A stretch of DNA of 64,000 nt from Pusillimonas sp. TS35 (lineage in GTDB: Bacteria; Pseudomonadota; Gammaproteobacteria; Burkholderiales; Burkholderiaceae_B), in contig NZ_WWER01000002.1 in the NCBI RefSeq assembly GCF_009857885.1, forward strand, positions 62,001 to 126,000. The letters are read 5' to 3'. The notes beneath the pieces are model-generated. The model was not told the DNA's origin and searched no databases. It worked only from the letters and a program-made list of their open reading frames with translations. Shown here piece after piece: positions 27,437-36,366 of the stretch; position 1 is the stretch's first letter, and each line of letters opens with the position of its first letter. A program made the position numbers and the translations under genes.

Positions 27437-27777
27437 ACCAGCCTGATTCCGCAACCATTTTGGCCCGGCTGGCCGATACACTGGAGGCGCGCCTGCCCGC
27501 GAACGGCGGCGATCCGTCTTCGTCCTACACGGCTAAGCTGCTTGCGCGCGGCCCCGACGCCTTTCTCAAGAAAATCGGCGAAGAGGCCACCGAAGTGGTG
27601 ATGGCCGCCAAAGACAACCAGCCCGATCGCATCGTCAGCGAGGTGGCCGATCTGTGGTTTCACTGCATGGTGGCGCTGGCGCATTATGGGCTGCGCCCCG
27701 AACAGGTGCTGGCCGAACTGGCTCGCCGTGAGGGTACGTCGGGCCTGGCCGAGAAAGCTTCTCGCCCCCAATCCTGA
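27433..27777 (+). CDS. hisE: Phosphoribosyl-ATP pyrophosphatase
   Basis: HisE removes pyrophosphate from PR-ATP. The 114-residue protein has [32 protein letters not shown] and [18 protein letters not shown], which carry the Glu/Asp residues that bind magnesium in this all-helical family. It closes the his genes; hinT follows after 18 bp. Confidence 0.95.
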   Translation: MNQPDSATILARLADTLEARLPANGGDPSSSYTAKLLARGPDAFLKKIGEEATEVVMAAKDNQPDRIVSEVADLWFHCMVALAHYGLRPEQVLAELARREGTSGLAEKASRPQS

Positions 27778-27795
27778 ATTGAAGGAACAACCTCA

Positions 27796-28164
27796 ATGAG
27801 CGACAACTGTTTGTTCTGCAAGATTGTCAACGGTGAAATCCCTTCGAAAAAAGTCTACGAAGACGACGATTTCGTTGTTTTTCACGATATCAACCCGGCT
27901 GCCCCGGTGCATCTGCTGATGGTGCCGCGACACCATGTGGCCTCGATGCAGGACATCACAGAGCAGGATGCAGGTTGGCTGGGCAAGATGATGACGCTGG
28001 CCCCCAGGCTGGCGCACGACAACGGCTGCACACCGGGGCCCGAGGGCGGTTTCCGGTTGGTCATCAACACCGGCACAGAGGGCGGCCAGGAGGTCGCTCA
28101 TCTGCACATGCATATAATCGGGGGCCATCGCCCCTGGGATAAACGCGCGGCTCCGGCCGCCTAA
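27796..28164 (+). CDS. hinT: HIT-family nucleotide hydrolase (HinT-like)
   Basis: This 122-residue protein hydrolyses adenosine phosphoramidates and similar nucleotides. The N-terminus CLFCKIVNGEIPSKKVYEDD is typical, and the active-site triad HLHMHIIGGH (H-x-H-x-H) is complete. Its place directly after hisE and before tatA is common in Burkholderiales, which supports one transcript from murA or hisG to tat. Confidence 0.94.
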   Translation: MSDNCLFCKIVNGEIPSKKVYEDDDFVVFHDINPAAPVHLLMVPRHHVASMQDITEQDAGWLGKMMTLAPRLAHDNGCTPGPEGGFRLVINTGTEGGQEVAHLHMHIIGGHRPWDKRAAPAA

Positions 28165-28179
28165 CGGAGATGTAACATC

Positions 28180-28422
28180 ATGGGTAGTTTCAGCATTTGG
28201 CATTGGCTCATCGTCCTGGTGATCGTGGCGCTGGTCTTCGGCACAAAGAAGCTGCGCAATATGGGCGAAGACCTTGGCGGCGCGGTCAAGGGTTTCAAGA
28301 AGGGCATGCGCGACGCCAATGAAGAGGCCGACACCAAGGCGGCCCCCGAAGCGGTCACGCAGCGCACGGCTCAGTCCGACGATACGATCGACGTCCAGGC
28401 CAAAGAAAAGAAAGACGCCTGA
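28180..28422 (+). CDS. tatA: Twin-arginine translocase subunit TatA
   Basis: TatA forms the pore-like part of the twin-arginine export machine. The 80-residue protein has one membrane helix ([17 protein letters not shown]), the hinge [24 protein letters not shown] and an acidic, polar tail. It starts 15 bp after hinT. A 92-bp gap to tatB holds a short palindrome (CATGCC-C-GGCATG, 28444-28456) and a T-rich stretch, which might lower tatBC expression relative to tatA. Confidence 0.95.
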   Translation: MGSFSIWHWLIVLVIVALVFGTKKLRNMGEDLGGAVKGFKKGMRDANEEADTKAAPEAVTQRTAQSDDTIDVQAKEKKDA

Positions 28423-28514
28423 ACGGCGCAGCTCCGATCATGTCATGCCCGGCATGCGCACAAGGCGCGCGTCCGGGCGGTTGTCTTTTCTTTTTTCAAT
28501 GAGCATGCGGCATC

Positions 28515-29132
28515 ATGTTTGACGTCAGCTTCAGTGAACTCATGCTGGTCGGGGTGATCGCGCTCATCGTGATCGGCCCCGAGCGGCTGCCCAAGGTGGC
28601 ACGCACCTTGGGGCACCTTATCGGCCGTGCCCAGCGCTACGTCGGCGATGTCAAAGCCGATATACAGCGTGAAATGGATCTCGACGAACTCAAGAACATC
28701 AAGGGGCAGATGGAAGACGCGGCCCAGTCGGTAAAGTCCTCGATGGAAGCCGCTTCCAGCAGTCTGCGCGAGCCGCTCGATGACGCGCGCAAGGTGCTCG
28801 AAGATGCATCCCAGTCGCTTGGCGATATCGCACGCGACGCCGAATCGGGCGTCGACCCGAAGGCCCTGGCGCAAAAGGCGGTGGGTGTGCAGGGTGTTGC
28901 CGCCAGTGGTACGGTGAAGTCGCCAACGCAAAGCGACACGACTGCGTCAGAATCCGACGCGGCTGAGGCTGCTGAGCAGGCGGGCGCCAGCGCGCACGCG
29001 TCGACAAGAGCTGTCCCGGCGTCCGCCGACACGCCTGCTGGCGCCAGTACGGCCCCCGAGAACGACTCCCTGTCCCTGCCTGGTTTCGACAATCAGGCCA
29101 CGCCCGACACCAAAACAGGTAAGCCATCGTGA
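28515..29132 (+). CDS. tatB: Twin-arginine translocase subunit TatB
   Basis: TatB binds Tat substrates together with TatC. The 205-residue protein starts MFDVSFSELMLVGVIALIVIGPERLPKVARTLG broken by the usual Glu in the membrane helix and the GPERLP hinge. A long amphipathic, partly coiled-coil region follows (about 35-115), then an Ala/Ser/Thr-rich tail (about 125-200) that looks disordered. It overlaps tatC by 4 bp. Confidence 0.94.
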   Translation: MFDVSFSELMLVGVIALIVIGPERLPKVARTLGHLIGRAQRYVGDVKADIQREMDLDELKNIKGQMEDAAQSVKSSMEAASSSLREPLDDARKVLEDASQSLGDIARDAESGVDPKALAQKAVGVQGVAASGTVKSPTQSDTTASESDAAEAAEQAGASAHASTRAVPASADTPAGASTAPENDSLSLPGFDNQATPDTKTGKPS

Positions 29133-29905
29133 CACAGCCGGACGCTACGCAGGACACATTTATTTCGCATCTGGTCGAGCTGCGCACACGTCTGCTGCGG
29201 GCAGTCATGGCGGTGCTCGCCGTGTTTGTTGTGCTGTTCATTTATCCGGGCCCATCGACCATCTACGATGTGCTGGCCGCGCCTATGCTGGCGTCGCTGC
29301 CGGAGGGCACGCGCATGATCGCCACGGGTGTCATCACGCCCTTCATGGTACCGGTGAAGGTGACGATGCTGGCGGCTTTTGTGGTGGCGCTGCCGGTGGT
29401 GCTGTATCAAGCCTGGGCGTTCGTGGCGCCGGGCCTGTACCAGCATGAGCAGCGCCTGGCGCTGCCGCTGATTGCGTCCAGCACGATACTGTTCCTGGCG
29501 GGGATGGCGTTCTGCTATTTCGTGGTTTTTCGTACGGTGTTCCACTTTATTGCAACGTTTGCACCGCAGTCGATCACGCCGGCGCCGGATATTGAGGCGT
29601 ATCTGGGCTTTGTGATGACGATGTTTCTGGCTTTCGGCATTACGTTTGAGGTGCCGGTGGCGGTGATCCTGATGGTGAAGACGGGCATCGTTACTGTGGC
29701 CAAGCTGCGTTCTGCGCGTGGTTATGTGATTGTGGGGGCTTTCATTATTGCTGCGGTCGTTACGCCGCCCGATGTACTCAGTCAGTTCATGCTGGCGGCG
29801 CCGCTGTGTCTGCTGTTCGAGGTGGGGGTGCTGGTAGCCAGTATGCTGGAGCGTAAGTCTCAGGATGTATCGGAAAGCACGGAGGTCACCCGGGAGGGTG
29901 ACTGA
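29129..29905 (+). CDS. tatC: Twin-arginine translocase subunit TatC
   Basis: TatC is the Tat signal-peptide receptor in the inner membrane. The 258-residue protein begins with TFISHLVELRTRLLRAV, the conserved entry motif, and has six predicted helices, with GMAFCYFVVFRTVFHF and AFGITFEVPVAVILMVKTGIV among them. One likely substrate in this window is the Rieske protein PetA (RRFW signal). It is the last gene of the murA-his-tat block. Confidence 0.96.
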   Translation: MTQPDATQDTFISHLVELRTRLLRAVMAVLAVFVVLFIYPGPSTIYDVLAAPMLASLPEGTRMIATGVITPFMVPVKVTMLAAFVVALPVVLYQAWAFVAPGLYQHEQRLALPLIASSTILFLAGMAFCYFVVFRTVFHFIATFAPQSITPAPDIEAYLGFVMTMFLAFGITFEVPVAVILMVKTGIVTVAKLRSARGYVIVGAFIIAAVVTPPDVLSQFMLAAPLCLLFEVGVLVASMLERKSQDVSESTEVTREGD

Positions 29906-29961
29906 CGGTCGTATTTTGTAGCTTGGCGTCGGTGCTTGCTCGGTGCTTGCACGCGGGCTTT

Positions 29962-30035
29962 TTGCTTGCACGGGGGTGGGCTTCTTTAGCCGGGGCATTT
30001 TTGCTTGCACGCGGGTGGGCTTCTTTAGCCGGGGC
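29962..30035. repeat. Two 35-bp near-identical direct repeats
   Basis: A 35-base unit beginning TTGCTTGCACG and ending CTTTAGCCGGGGC occurs at 29962-29996 and 30001-30035 (period 39) with one base difference. A partial third copy (TGCTTGCACGCGGGCTT) lies at 29944-29960. Similar GC-rich units are probably spread through this genome, but that cannot be checked here. Confidence 0.8.
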
Positions 30036-30097
30036 GCCGTGGCGGGACAGGCCGGTCGCTTCGATCGCTCGCCCAGCCTGTCCCGCCACGGCGCCCC
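30031..30097. repeat. Perfect 22-bp inverted repeat with 23-bp loop
   Basis: The left arm 30031-30052 starts GGGGCGCCGTGGCGG and the right arm 30076-30097 is its exact reverse complement. The loop is 23 bases. The left arm overlaps the end of the second direct repeat, so the two elements form one unit. It may stop transcription from both convergent genes, or be a mobile REP-like element. Confidence 0.75.
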
Positions 30098-30336
30098 TCA
30101 CATGGAATGCTGTTGGGGGGTCGGGCAGCCTATTTGTTACGTGGTCGCTCACGGATGTTGTTGTTGGAAGCTCTACTCAGTCCCAACTGCTTAGTCGATG
30201 TCGCCGCGTACGGGGCGGGGCGCCTCGGCTCAGGGTGCCTGCGCGGGTAGCCCGAAGGGCCACCGCAGTGGGCCACGATCCCTGCGCGGTGACAGCGACG
30301 GGTTAGGACGCTAACCGAAGCAGAGATTCCGGCGGC

Positions 30337-31503
30337 TTACCCTTTGCGGATAGGCGGCCGGGTGCCCACCTTTATGTCTACGGAAACCTCGCGGCCGTTG
30401 CGCAGGACGGTAAGCCGCGCGGTTTCGCCAGGCTTCAATGGCGCGATCTGGTTCAGGAAGCCGATGGAATCGTAAACCTCTTGCTTGCCGATGCGCAGGA
30501 TGATGTCGCCCACCCGCAAGCCCGCTTGGGCAGCAGGCCCGCCGCGCAGAATGGTGGCAATGATCACACCATGGTCGACCTTCATGTCGAATGCACGGGC
30601 CAGATCAGGGGTGATGTCTTGCGGCTCGATGCCTAGCCAGCCGCGCGTCACGGTACCCGTCTGGATGATCTGATCCATGATCGTGCGCGCCGCAGCGGCG
30701 GGGATGGCGAAGCCTATGCCCAGCGAGCCCCCGGTTTCAGAGTAGATGGCGGTATTGATGCCTACCAGCCGCCCTGCCGTATCCACCAGCGCGCCGCCGG
30801 AATTGCCCGGGTTGATCGCGGCGTCGGTCTGGATGAAGTTTTCGTAGATATTGATGCCCAGCCGGTTGCGGCCCATCGCGGAGACAATACCCATTGTCGT
30901 CGTCTGCCCCACTCCGAAGGGGTTGCCGATCGCCAGCACGATATCACCCGTGCGTACCACCGCTTCGTCTGAAAAATCGATAGCCGACAACTTAGGCAGA
31001 TCAACCTTGAGGACCGCCAGGTCGCTTTCCGGATCGGCGCCCACAAGTTTGGCGCGCGTTTCGCGGCCGTCGCTTACGGCGACCTCGATGGCGTCTGCGG
31101 CCTCGATCACGTGATAATTAGTGAGGATATAACCGTCGCCACGCACGATGACGCCCGAACCGAGGTTGGTCGACTCTTTGCGGCGGCTGAACCCAGGTAC
31201 CTCGCGAAACAGCCGCTCAAGCTCCGGGTCGGGCGGCAGCGGAAGCAGCGGCACATCGATGTGTTTGCGGGTATAGACATTAACCACCGATGGCGTGGCC
31301 CGGGCTACGGCATCCGCGAACGACGACACTGGCTGTGCGGTTCGCGCAGGCTTGGCCGGTGCGGCAGCCTGCCCGCGCACCCCTTCTCGCTCGGGCGCGA
31401 CGGACATGCCTCGCAGCCAATCTGGGCGCAGTGTGGTGACGATGAATAAAATACCCAGGCATACCGTCACTGTCTGGGCAAATAACAACCACAATCGGCG
31501 CAT
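30337..31503 (-). CDS. DegS-like membrane-anchored serine protease
   Basis: This 388-residue trypsin-like protease belongs to the HtrA family. It has one N-terminal membrane anchor (residues 5-25) and no long Q-linker, which fits DegS or AlgW rather than DegP. The catalytic triad is His131 (TNYHV), Asp161 (ESDLAVLK) and Ser235 (GNSGG). One PDZ domain covers about 285-380. DegS-like enzymes sense misfolded outer-membrane proteins and cut the anti-sigma factor RseA. It faces tatC convergently and is divergent from the Nif3-like gene. Confidence 0.9.
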   Translation of the reverse strand: MRRLWLLFAQTVTVCLGILFIVTTLRPDWLRGMSVAPEREGVRGQAAAPAKPARTAQPVSSFADAVARATPSVVNVYTRKHIDVPLLPLPPDPELERLFREVPGFSRRKESTNLGSGVIVRGDGYILTNYHVIEAADAIEVAVSDGRETRAKLVGADPESDLAVLKVDLPKLSAIDFSDEAVVRTGDIVLAIGNPFGVGQTTTMGIVSAMGRNRLGINIYENFIQTDAAINPGNSGGALVDTAGRLVGINTAIYSETGGSLGIGFAIPAAAARTIMDQIIQTGTVTRGWLGIEPQDITPDLARAFDMKVDHGVIIATILRGGPAAQAGLRVGDIILRIGKQEVYDSIGFLNQIAPLKPGETARLTVLRNGREVSVDIKVGTRPPIRKG

Positions 31504-31699
31504 AGACTATCTGATGAAAGAGAATGGCTGGCAGGCGGCGAAGGCCAGTACCCTCAAAGCCTACCGAGATGCGCGGCAGGCCGCAACCATGCACACACAG
31601 GGGTATACGCGACTTGGCGAGGCACGGCATGCTCGAACGCTGTGCACCCCATCACAACAGGCGCCGGCACACCGGCACCGACGACAGGATAATCAACCC

Positions 31700-32476
31700 A
31701 TGAATCATGTTTCCACGCACACGCTGGCCAATTGGCTGGACGACACCCTGCAGGCAGGGCGCTTTAAAGACTATTGCCCCAACGGCCTACAGGTGGAAGG
31801 ACGCGACACCATACAGCGTATCGTCACCGGCGTAACCGTCAGCCAGGCCTTGCTGGAGCATGCCGTGGCACGTGGCGCGGACGCGGTGCTGGCGCACCAC
31901 GGCTGGTTCTGGAAGAACGAAGACCCGCGCGTGCGGGGGCCCAAGCGGCGGCGACTGGCCCTGGCGCTCGCCAACGAGCTGAATATTTTCGCCTACCACT
32001 TGCCGCTGGACGCCCACCCCGAACTGGGTAACAACGCTCAGTTGGCGCGCGTGCTGGGCCTGACGCCCGACCGCGACGACACTGGCGCACCGCTCACTTG
32101 CGGGCCGGGGGACCTGGTTTGGCTGGGTACATGCCCGGCGGTCGCCACGCTGGGGGATTTGGCTACATCTGTTAGCAAGCGCTTACATCGTGCGCCGCTG
32201 ACTGTTGGTGATTTACAACGGCCCGTGCGGCGTGTGGCATGGTGTACCGGCGCCGCGCAAAGCATGATGGACGCGGCCATCGAAGCGGGCGCGGATGCCT
32301 ATGTCACCGGCGAAGTGTCGGAACCCACCTTTCACCTTGCCAATGAAACGGGCGTGGGCTTTATCAGTGCCGGCCACCACGCCACCGAACGCTATGGCAT
32401 ACAGGCGTTGGGCCAGGCCATTGCACAGCAGTTCGGTATCGACGTCGAGTTTGTGGATCTGGACAACCCGGTTTAG
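31700..32476 (+). CDS. Nif3-like dinuclear metal-centre protein
   Basis: This 258-residue protein belongs to the NIF3/YbgI family, toroidal hexamers with two metal ions per subunit; the function is uncertain (GTP cyclohydrolase I type 2 is the old label). The N-terminus FKDYCPNGLQVEG, the metal-binding ADAVLAHHGWFWK and YHLPLDAHPELGNNAQLARVLG, and the end motif ISAGHHATERYGIQALG are all present. The ATG at 31700 gives the usual start. It is divergent from the DegS-like gene with a 196-bp shared promoter region. Confidence 0.92.
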   Translation: MNHVSTHTLANWLDDTLQAGRFKDYCPNGLQVEGRDTIQRIVTGVTVSQALLEHAVARGADAVLAHHGWFWKNEDPRVRGPKRRRLALALANELNIFAYHLPLDAHPELGNNAQLARVLGLTPDRDDTGAPLTCGPGDLVWLGTCPAVATLGDLATSVSKRLHRAPLTVGDLQRPVRRVAWCTGAAQSMMDAAIEAGADAYVTGEVSEPTFHLANETGVGFISAGHHATERYGIQALGQAIAQQFGIDVEFVDLDNPV

Positions 32477-32514
32477 CGGCAACAAAAGAGCCATCCGAGC
32501 CTATACAACAATAA

Positions 32515-32558
32515 ACAGGGCGCGCTGCGCGACATACTGTGCATGCAGCGCGCCCTGT
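32515..32558. terminator. Perfect 14-bp inverted repeat between convergent genes
   Basis: ACAGGGCGCGCTGC (32515-32528) is exactly complementary to 32545-32558 with a 16-base loop. It lies between the convergent nif3-like and mscL genes and probably ends both transcripts, although there is no strong T-run. Confidence 0.6.
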
Positions 32559-32603
32559 GATGCTGATGGCTGCCCGGGCGAAGCCCAAGGGCGCGGCAGT
32601 GCC

Positions 32604-33059
32604 TTACCGCTTGCTGAGCAGATCGCGGATTTCGCGCAGCAGCACCACGTCTTCAGCCGGCGCAGGAGGTGGCGCCGCTTCTTCTTCGCGCTCGACGCGG
32701 CGACGCGCTGCGTTGACGGCCTTGACCAGGCAGAACACGACAAAGGCCAACAGAATGAAGTTGATGAAGATGGTGACGAAGTTGCCCCACGCCAGCAGGT
32801 TGGCGCCGGCCTTGGACAAGGCATCGTAAGTTTGCGGACCCGTATAGCCTTCGGGGATGCTCAATGCAATGAATTTACTGGTGAAGTCGATTTGCCCGCC
32901 CAGAATGAAGTTGATGATCGGCATGATGACGTCTTTGACCAAAGAATCGATGATCTTGCCGAACGCAGCGCCGATGATCACACCTACGGCAAGGTCGATC
33001 ATGTTGCCCTTTACCGCGAACTCCCGGAACTCTTGCAAAAAGCCGCGTGCTTTACTCAT
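32604..33059 (-). CDS. mscL: Large-conductance mechanosensitive channel
   Basis: MscL opens under membrane tension and releases solutes during osmotic downshock. The 151-residue protein begins [34 protein letters not shown] split over the first helix, with [15 protein letters not shown] after it and the second helix [22 protein letters not shown]. The C-terminal bundle ends in [12 protein letters not shown]. It is transcribed alone, divergent from petABC. Confidence 0.96.
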   Translation of the reverse strand: MSKARGFLQEFREFAVKGNMIDLAVGVIIGAAFGKIIDSLVKDVIMPIINFILGGQIDFTSKFIALSIPEGYTGPQTYDALSKAGANLLAWGNFVTIFINFILLAFVVFCLVKAVNAARRRVEREEEAAPPPAPAEDVVLLREIRDLLSKR

Positions 33060-33133
33060 GATTACCCCTCATTGCGCACCATGCGTGAAGTTGTTTTGAT
33101 TTAACCCAGTACACCTGCATACTGGGGTATCGC

Positions 33134-33139
33134 TATAAT
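33134..33139 (+). promoter_or_regulatory. Possible -10 box upstream of petABC
   Basis: A perfect TATAAT lies 78 bp before the petA start in the gap between mscL and petA. I found no good -35 hexamer at the normal distance, so this is only a candidate. Confidence 0.35.
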
Positions 33140-33216
33140 ACGCGGTTGATAAGTTTGTACCTAGCCAGAAATCGTGAAAAGGCAATGCCCGTGCGGGCAT
33201 CAACAAGGATACTAGA

Positions 33217-33855
33217 ATGAGTGACACAACGACACAGCTGGACGACTCCGGCGCGGTGGATCCCAATCTGCCGGTTGACCCGTCGCGGCGTTTCTGGGTG
33301 ACCACCGCCTGTGCGGTGGGTGGGGCCGCAGGCGTGGCCACCGCCGTCCCGTTCGTCGGTTCCTTTGCTCCGTCCGAAAAGGCCCGCGCGGCGGGCGCGC
33401 CGGTCGAAGCCGATATCTCCGGTCTGGCGCCTGGCCAGATGATGACGGTCGAATGGCGGGGCAAGCCTGTGTGGATCCTTCGCCGCACCGAGCAGCAGAT
33501 CAAAGACCTCCCCTCACTCGACAGCCAGCTGGCCGACCCTCAGTCAGAGCGGCCGGGTTATACGCCCGAATACGCCAAGAACGAATACCGCTCGCGCAAG
33601 CCCGAATACTTCGTTGCCGTAGGTATCTGTACCCATCTGGGCTGCTCGCCCACGCCCGAGTTTTCCGCGGCCGGCGGCCTGCCGGCCAACTGGAAAGGCG
33701 GCTTCCTGTGCCCCTGCCATGGCTCCACGTTCGATCTGGCGGGCCGTGTGTTCGCCAACAAGCCTGCACCCGACAACCTCGAGGTGCCGCCCTACGTCTT
33801 CTCCGACGACGGCACCAAAGTTGTCATCGGTGTCGACGAGAACAACAAAGCCTGA
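33217..33855 (+). CDS. petA: Ubiquinol-cytochrome c reductase, Rieske iron-sulfur subunit
   Basis: PetA is the Rieske subunit of the cytochrome bc1 complex, which passes electrons from ubiquinol to cytochrome c1. The 212-residue protein has a twin-arginine-type signal/anchor SRRFWVTTACAVGGAAGVA (about 23-41), so it should be inserted by the Tat system encoded at 28180-29905. The 2Fe-2S ligands are in CTHLGC and CPCHGS. petB follows after 75 bp. Confidence 0.96.
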   Translation: MSDTTTQLDDSGAVDPNLPVDPSRRFWVTTACAVGGAAGVATAVPFVGSFAPSEKARAAGAPVEADISGLAPGQMMTVEWRGKPVWILRRTEQQIKDLPSLDSQLADPQSERPGYTPEYAKNEYRSRKPEYFVAVGICTHLGCSPTPEFSAAGGLPANWKGGFLCPCHGSTFDLAGRVFANKPAPDNLEVPPYVFSDDGTKVVIGVDENNKA

Positions 33856-33930
33856 TCACCGGATGGCGGCGCCTCGGCCCGCCCTCCGCACCGCACCCGT
33901 TACACAGAGAGATAAAAAAGGAGCCGTTTC

Positions 33931-35319
33931 ATGGCTGGCGAGAAAACCGTCGATACGACTGGACTCTTGGGCTGGATAGACAGACGCTTTCCGCTGACGT
34001 CCCTGTTCAAGGAGCACATGTCGGAATATTACGCGCCCAAGAACTTCAATTTCTGGTACTTCTTTGGGTCCCTGGCGCTGCTGGTTCTGGTCCTCCAGAT
34101 CGTCACCGGCATTTTCCTGGTCATGAACTACAAGCCCGATGCCAAGCTGGCGTTCGAGTCTGTTGAATACATCATGCGCGAAGTGCCTTGGGGCTGGCTG
34201 ATCCGCTACATGCACTCCACCGGCGCTTCGATGTTCTTCGTGGTGGTGTACCTGCATATGCTGCGCGGCCTGTTCTACGGCTCGTACCGCAAGCCGCGCG
34301 AACTGGTGTGGATCTTCGGCGTGGCCATCTTCCTGTGCCTGATGGGCGAAGCGTTCTTCGGCTACCTGCTGCCCTGGGGCCAGATGTCGTACTGGGGCGC
34401 CCAGGTGATCGTCAACCTGTTCTCGGCCATCCCCTTTATCGGTCCTGACCTCGCCATCTGGATCCGCGGCGACTACGTCGTATCCGACGCTACGCTGAAC
34501 CGCTTCTTCGCGTTCCACGTGATTGCGATTCCACTGGTGCTGATCGGTCTGGTAGTGGCGCACATCATCGCACTGCACGAAGTGGGCTCGAACAACCCCG
34601 ACGGCGTCGAGATCAAGCAAGGCCCGAAAGACCGCTACGGCCGCCCCATGGATGGCATCCCCTTCCACCCCTACTACTCGGTGCATGACCTGGTGGGCGT
34701 GGCGGGCTTCCTGATTGTGTTCGCGGCCATCATCTTCTTTGCGCCCGAGATGGGCGGCTACTTCCTGGAATACAACAACTTCCTGCCGGCCGACCCGCTC
34801 AAGACCCCGCCGCATATCGCACCGGTGTGGTACTTCACGCCCTTCTACTCGATGCTGCGCGCCACGACGGCCGATTTCACCCTGGTGCTTACCGGCGCTG
34901 CGGTGCTCGCCGCCATCGTGCTGTTCATCAAGAGCAACCTGCAGGGTATCTGGCGCATCGCTGTGCCGGTGATCCTGCTGGTGGTGGCCGTCCTGCTGCG
35001 CGTCATCGATGCCAAATTCTGGGGTGTGGTGGCCATGGGCGGCGCGGTCGTCATCCTGTTCTTCCTGCCCTGGCTGGATCACTCGCCCGTCAAGTCGATC
35101 CGCTATCGCCCAGGCTGGCACAAAGTTCTGTACGCCATTTTCATTGTCAACTTCCTGGTGTTGGGCTACCTGGGCACGCAAGCGCCCAATCCCACGTTCA
35201 ACCTCATGAGCCAGATCGGTACGCTGATCTACCTGGGCTTCTTCCTGCTGATGCCCGTGTGGAGCCGCTTGGGCACCTTCAAGAAAGTGCCCGACCGCGT
35301 CACGTTCCATGCTCACTAA
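33931..35319 (+). CDS. petB: Ubiquinol-cytochrome c reductase, cytochrome b
   Basis: Cytochrome b is the membrane core of the bc1 complex and holds two b haems and the quinone sites. The 462-residue protein has RYMHSTGASMFFVVVYLHMLRG and FFAFHVIAIPLVLIGLVVAHIIALH with the paired haem-ligand histidines, GYLLPWGQMSYWGA, and the Qo-site motif PEMGGYF-like region reading APEMGGYFLEYNN (the usual PEW is PEM here). The C-terminal four helices are in the same chain. petC follows after 21 bp. Confidence 0.96.
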   Translation: MAGEKTVDTTGLLGWIDRRFPLTSLFKEHMSEYYAPKNFNFWYFFGSLALLVLVLQIVTGIFLVMNYKPDAKLAFESVEYIMREVPWGWLIRYMHSTGASMFFVVVYLHMLRGLFYGSYRKPRELVWIFGVAIFLCLMGEAFFGYLLPWGQMSYWGAQVIVNLFSAIPFIGPDLAIWIRGDYVVSDATLNRFFAFHVIAIPLVLIGLVVAHIIALHEVGSNNPDGVEIKQGPKDRYGRPMDGIPFHPYYSVHDLVGVAGFLIVFAAIIFFAPEMGGYFLEYNNFLPADPLKTPPHIAPVWYFTPFYSMLRATTADFTLVLTGAAVLAAIVLFIKSNLQGIWRIAVPVILLVVAVLLRVIDAKFWGVVAMGGAVVILFFLPWLDHSPVKSIRYRPGWHKVLYAIFIVNFLVLGYLGTQAPNPTFNLMSQIGTLIYLGFFLLMPVWSRLGTFKKVPDRVTFHAH

Positions 35320-35340
35320 GGCAACCCAACACGATACGGA

Positions 35341-36192
35341 ATGATCATGATTAAAAAGCTGCTCAGCGTCATCGCCCTGTCACTGTCCTGCACGGTTGCG
35401 CTTGCCGCGTCCACCGTCAAGCTCGACACGGCGCCAGACCGCATCAATGACATGGCGTCGCTGCAGAACGGCGCCAAGCTGTTCGTCAACTACTGCATGG
35501 GCTGTCACAGTGCCAACTCGATGCGCTACAACAAGCTCACCGAGATCGGCCTGACCGACGAAATGATCCAGAAGAACCTTCTGTTCACGGGCAACAAGGT
35601 GGGCGATCTGATGACCATCGCCATGAAGCCGGAAGATGCCAAGAAGTGGTTCGGCACCATGCCGCCCGACCTATCCGTGATCGCGCGCGCCAAGTCCGTC
35701 AATATGGGTGCCTCGGGTGTCGACTACATCTACACGCTGATGCGCTCGTTCTACCGCGATACCACCAAGATCAGCGGCTGGGACAATACCGTGTTCCCCA
35801 ACATCGCCATGCCCAATATCCTTTGGCAGCTGCAAGGCCCGCGCACCATGGACCGCACCACCGTGCACCAGGTAGAAAAGGCTGACGGCAGCAAAGCCTG
35901 GGAGCGCGTGACCGCCTCTTACGATGCACAAGGCTATTCCACCATCAAGACCGAGGTGCTGGCCGATTACCATGGCCACGCCAGCGACAAGGCGGTATTC
36001 ACCTCGGCAGACCCGCGTGCTACGGCCACGTTCGATAACAACGTGGCCGACCTGGCCAACTTCCTGGGCTGGATGGCCGAACCGATGCAACTGCAGCGCA
36101 AGCAACTGGGCGTCTGGGTGCTGCTGTTCCTTGGCCTGTTCCTGGTGGTGGCATGGCGTTTGAACGCCGCTTACTGGAAACACGTAAAATAA
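35341..36192 (+). CDS. petC: Ubiquinol-cytochrome c reductase, cytochrome c1
   Basis: Cytochrome c1 takes electrons from the Rieske protein and hands them to soluble cytochrome c. The 283-residue protein has a signal peptide (to about residue 23) and the haem-binding CMGCH at 52-56. The region FPNIAMPNILW probably carries the axial Met ligand. One C-terminal anchor (LGVWVLLFLGLFLVVAWRLNA) holds it in the membrane. A strong hairpin terminator follows at 36267-36305. Confidence 0.95.
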   Translation: MIMIKKLLSVIALSLSCTVALAASTVKLDTAPDRINDMASLQNGAKLFVNYCMGCHSANSMRYNKLTEIGLTDEMIQKNLLFTGNKVGDLMTIAMKPEDAKKWFGTMPPDLSVIARAKSVNMGASGVDYIYTLMRSFYRDTTKISGWDNTVFPNIAMPNILWQLQGPRTMDRTTVHQVEKADGSKAWERVTASYDAQGYSTIKTEVLADYHGHASDKAVFTSADPRATATFDNNVADLANFLGWMAEPMQLQRKQLGVWVLLFLGLFLVVAWRLNAAYWKHVK

Positions 36193-36237
36193 CGTGGTTA
36201 TCACCGCAGATAACCGTAGTTAAGTAACCGATTCGCT

Positions 36238-36267
36238 TTGCAAGGTGCGAAGCGATTACACTATATA
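36238..36267 (+). promoter_or_regulatory. Possible sigma-70 promoter before sspA
   Basis: TTGCAA (36238-36243) and TATATA (36262-36267) are 18 bp apart, upstream of sspA. Each hexamer matches the consensus at 4 of 6 bases. A start about 7 bases after the -10 would fall inside the hairpin at 36267-36305, so the assignment is weak. Confidence 0.3.
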
Positions 36268-36305
36268 AGGGAAACAGGCGTAGCATGTACGCCTGTTTCC
36301 CTTTT
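36267..36305 (+). terminator. Strong hairpin terminator after petABC
   Basis: A perfect 16-bp stem (AAGGGAAACAGGCGTA with its complement at 36288-36303) closes a 5-base loop and is followed by T residues. It lies 75 bp after the petC stop and 60 bp before sspA. Confidence 0.85.
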
Positions 36306-36366
36306 CGGCAGTGTGATCGGCTGTGCGCCCGCCTGCCCTATTATTCTTGAGATTGGAACCCCCGAC

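Larger units (their letters stand above)
29906..30336. other. 431-bp non-coding spacer with repeats
   Basis: No credible gene lies here; open frames only translate the repeats. The stretch separates tatC from the convergent DegS-like protease gene. It contains a direct repeat (29962-30035) and a long inverted repeat (30031-30097), then plain sequence to the protease stop. Confidence 0.7.

Noticed and set aside
29923-30306. Small protein with repeated ARGWASLAG-type units
   Set aside because: It only translates the direct and inverted repeats; no ribosome-binding site or conserved family.
33856-35316. 486-codon open frame on the minus strand
   Set aside because: Complement of petB; composition rich in His/Gln/Asp and no recognisable domain.
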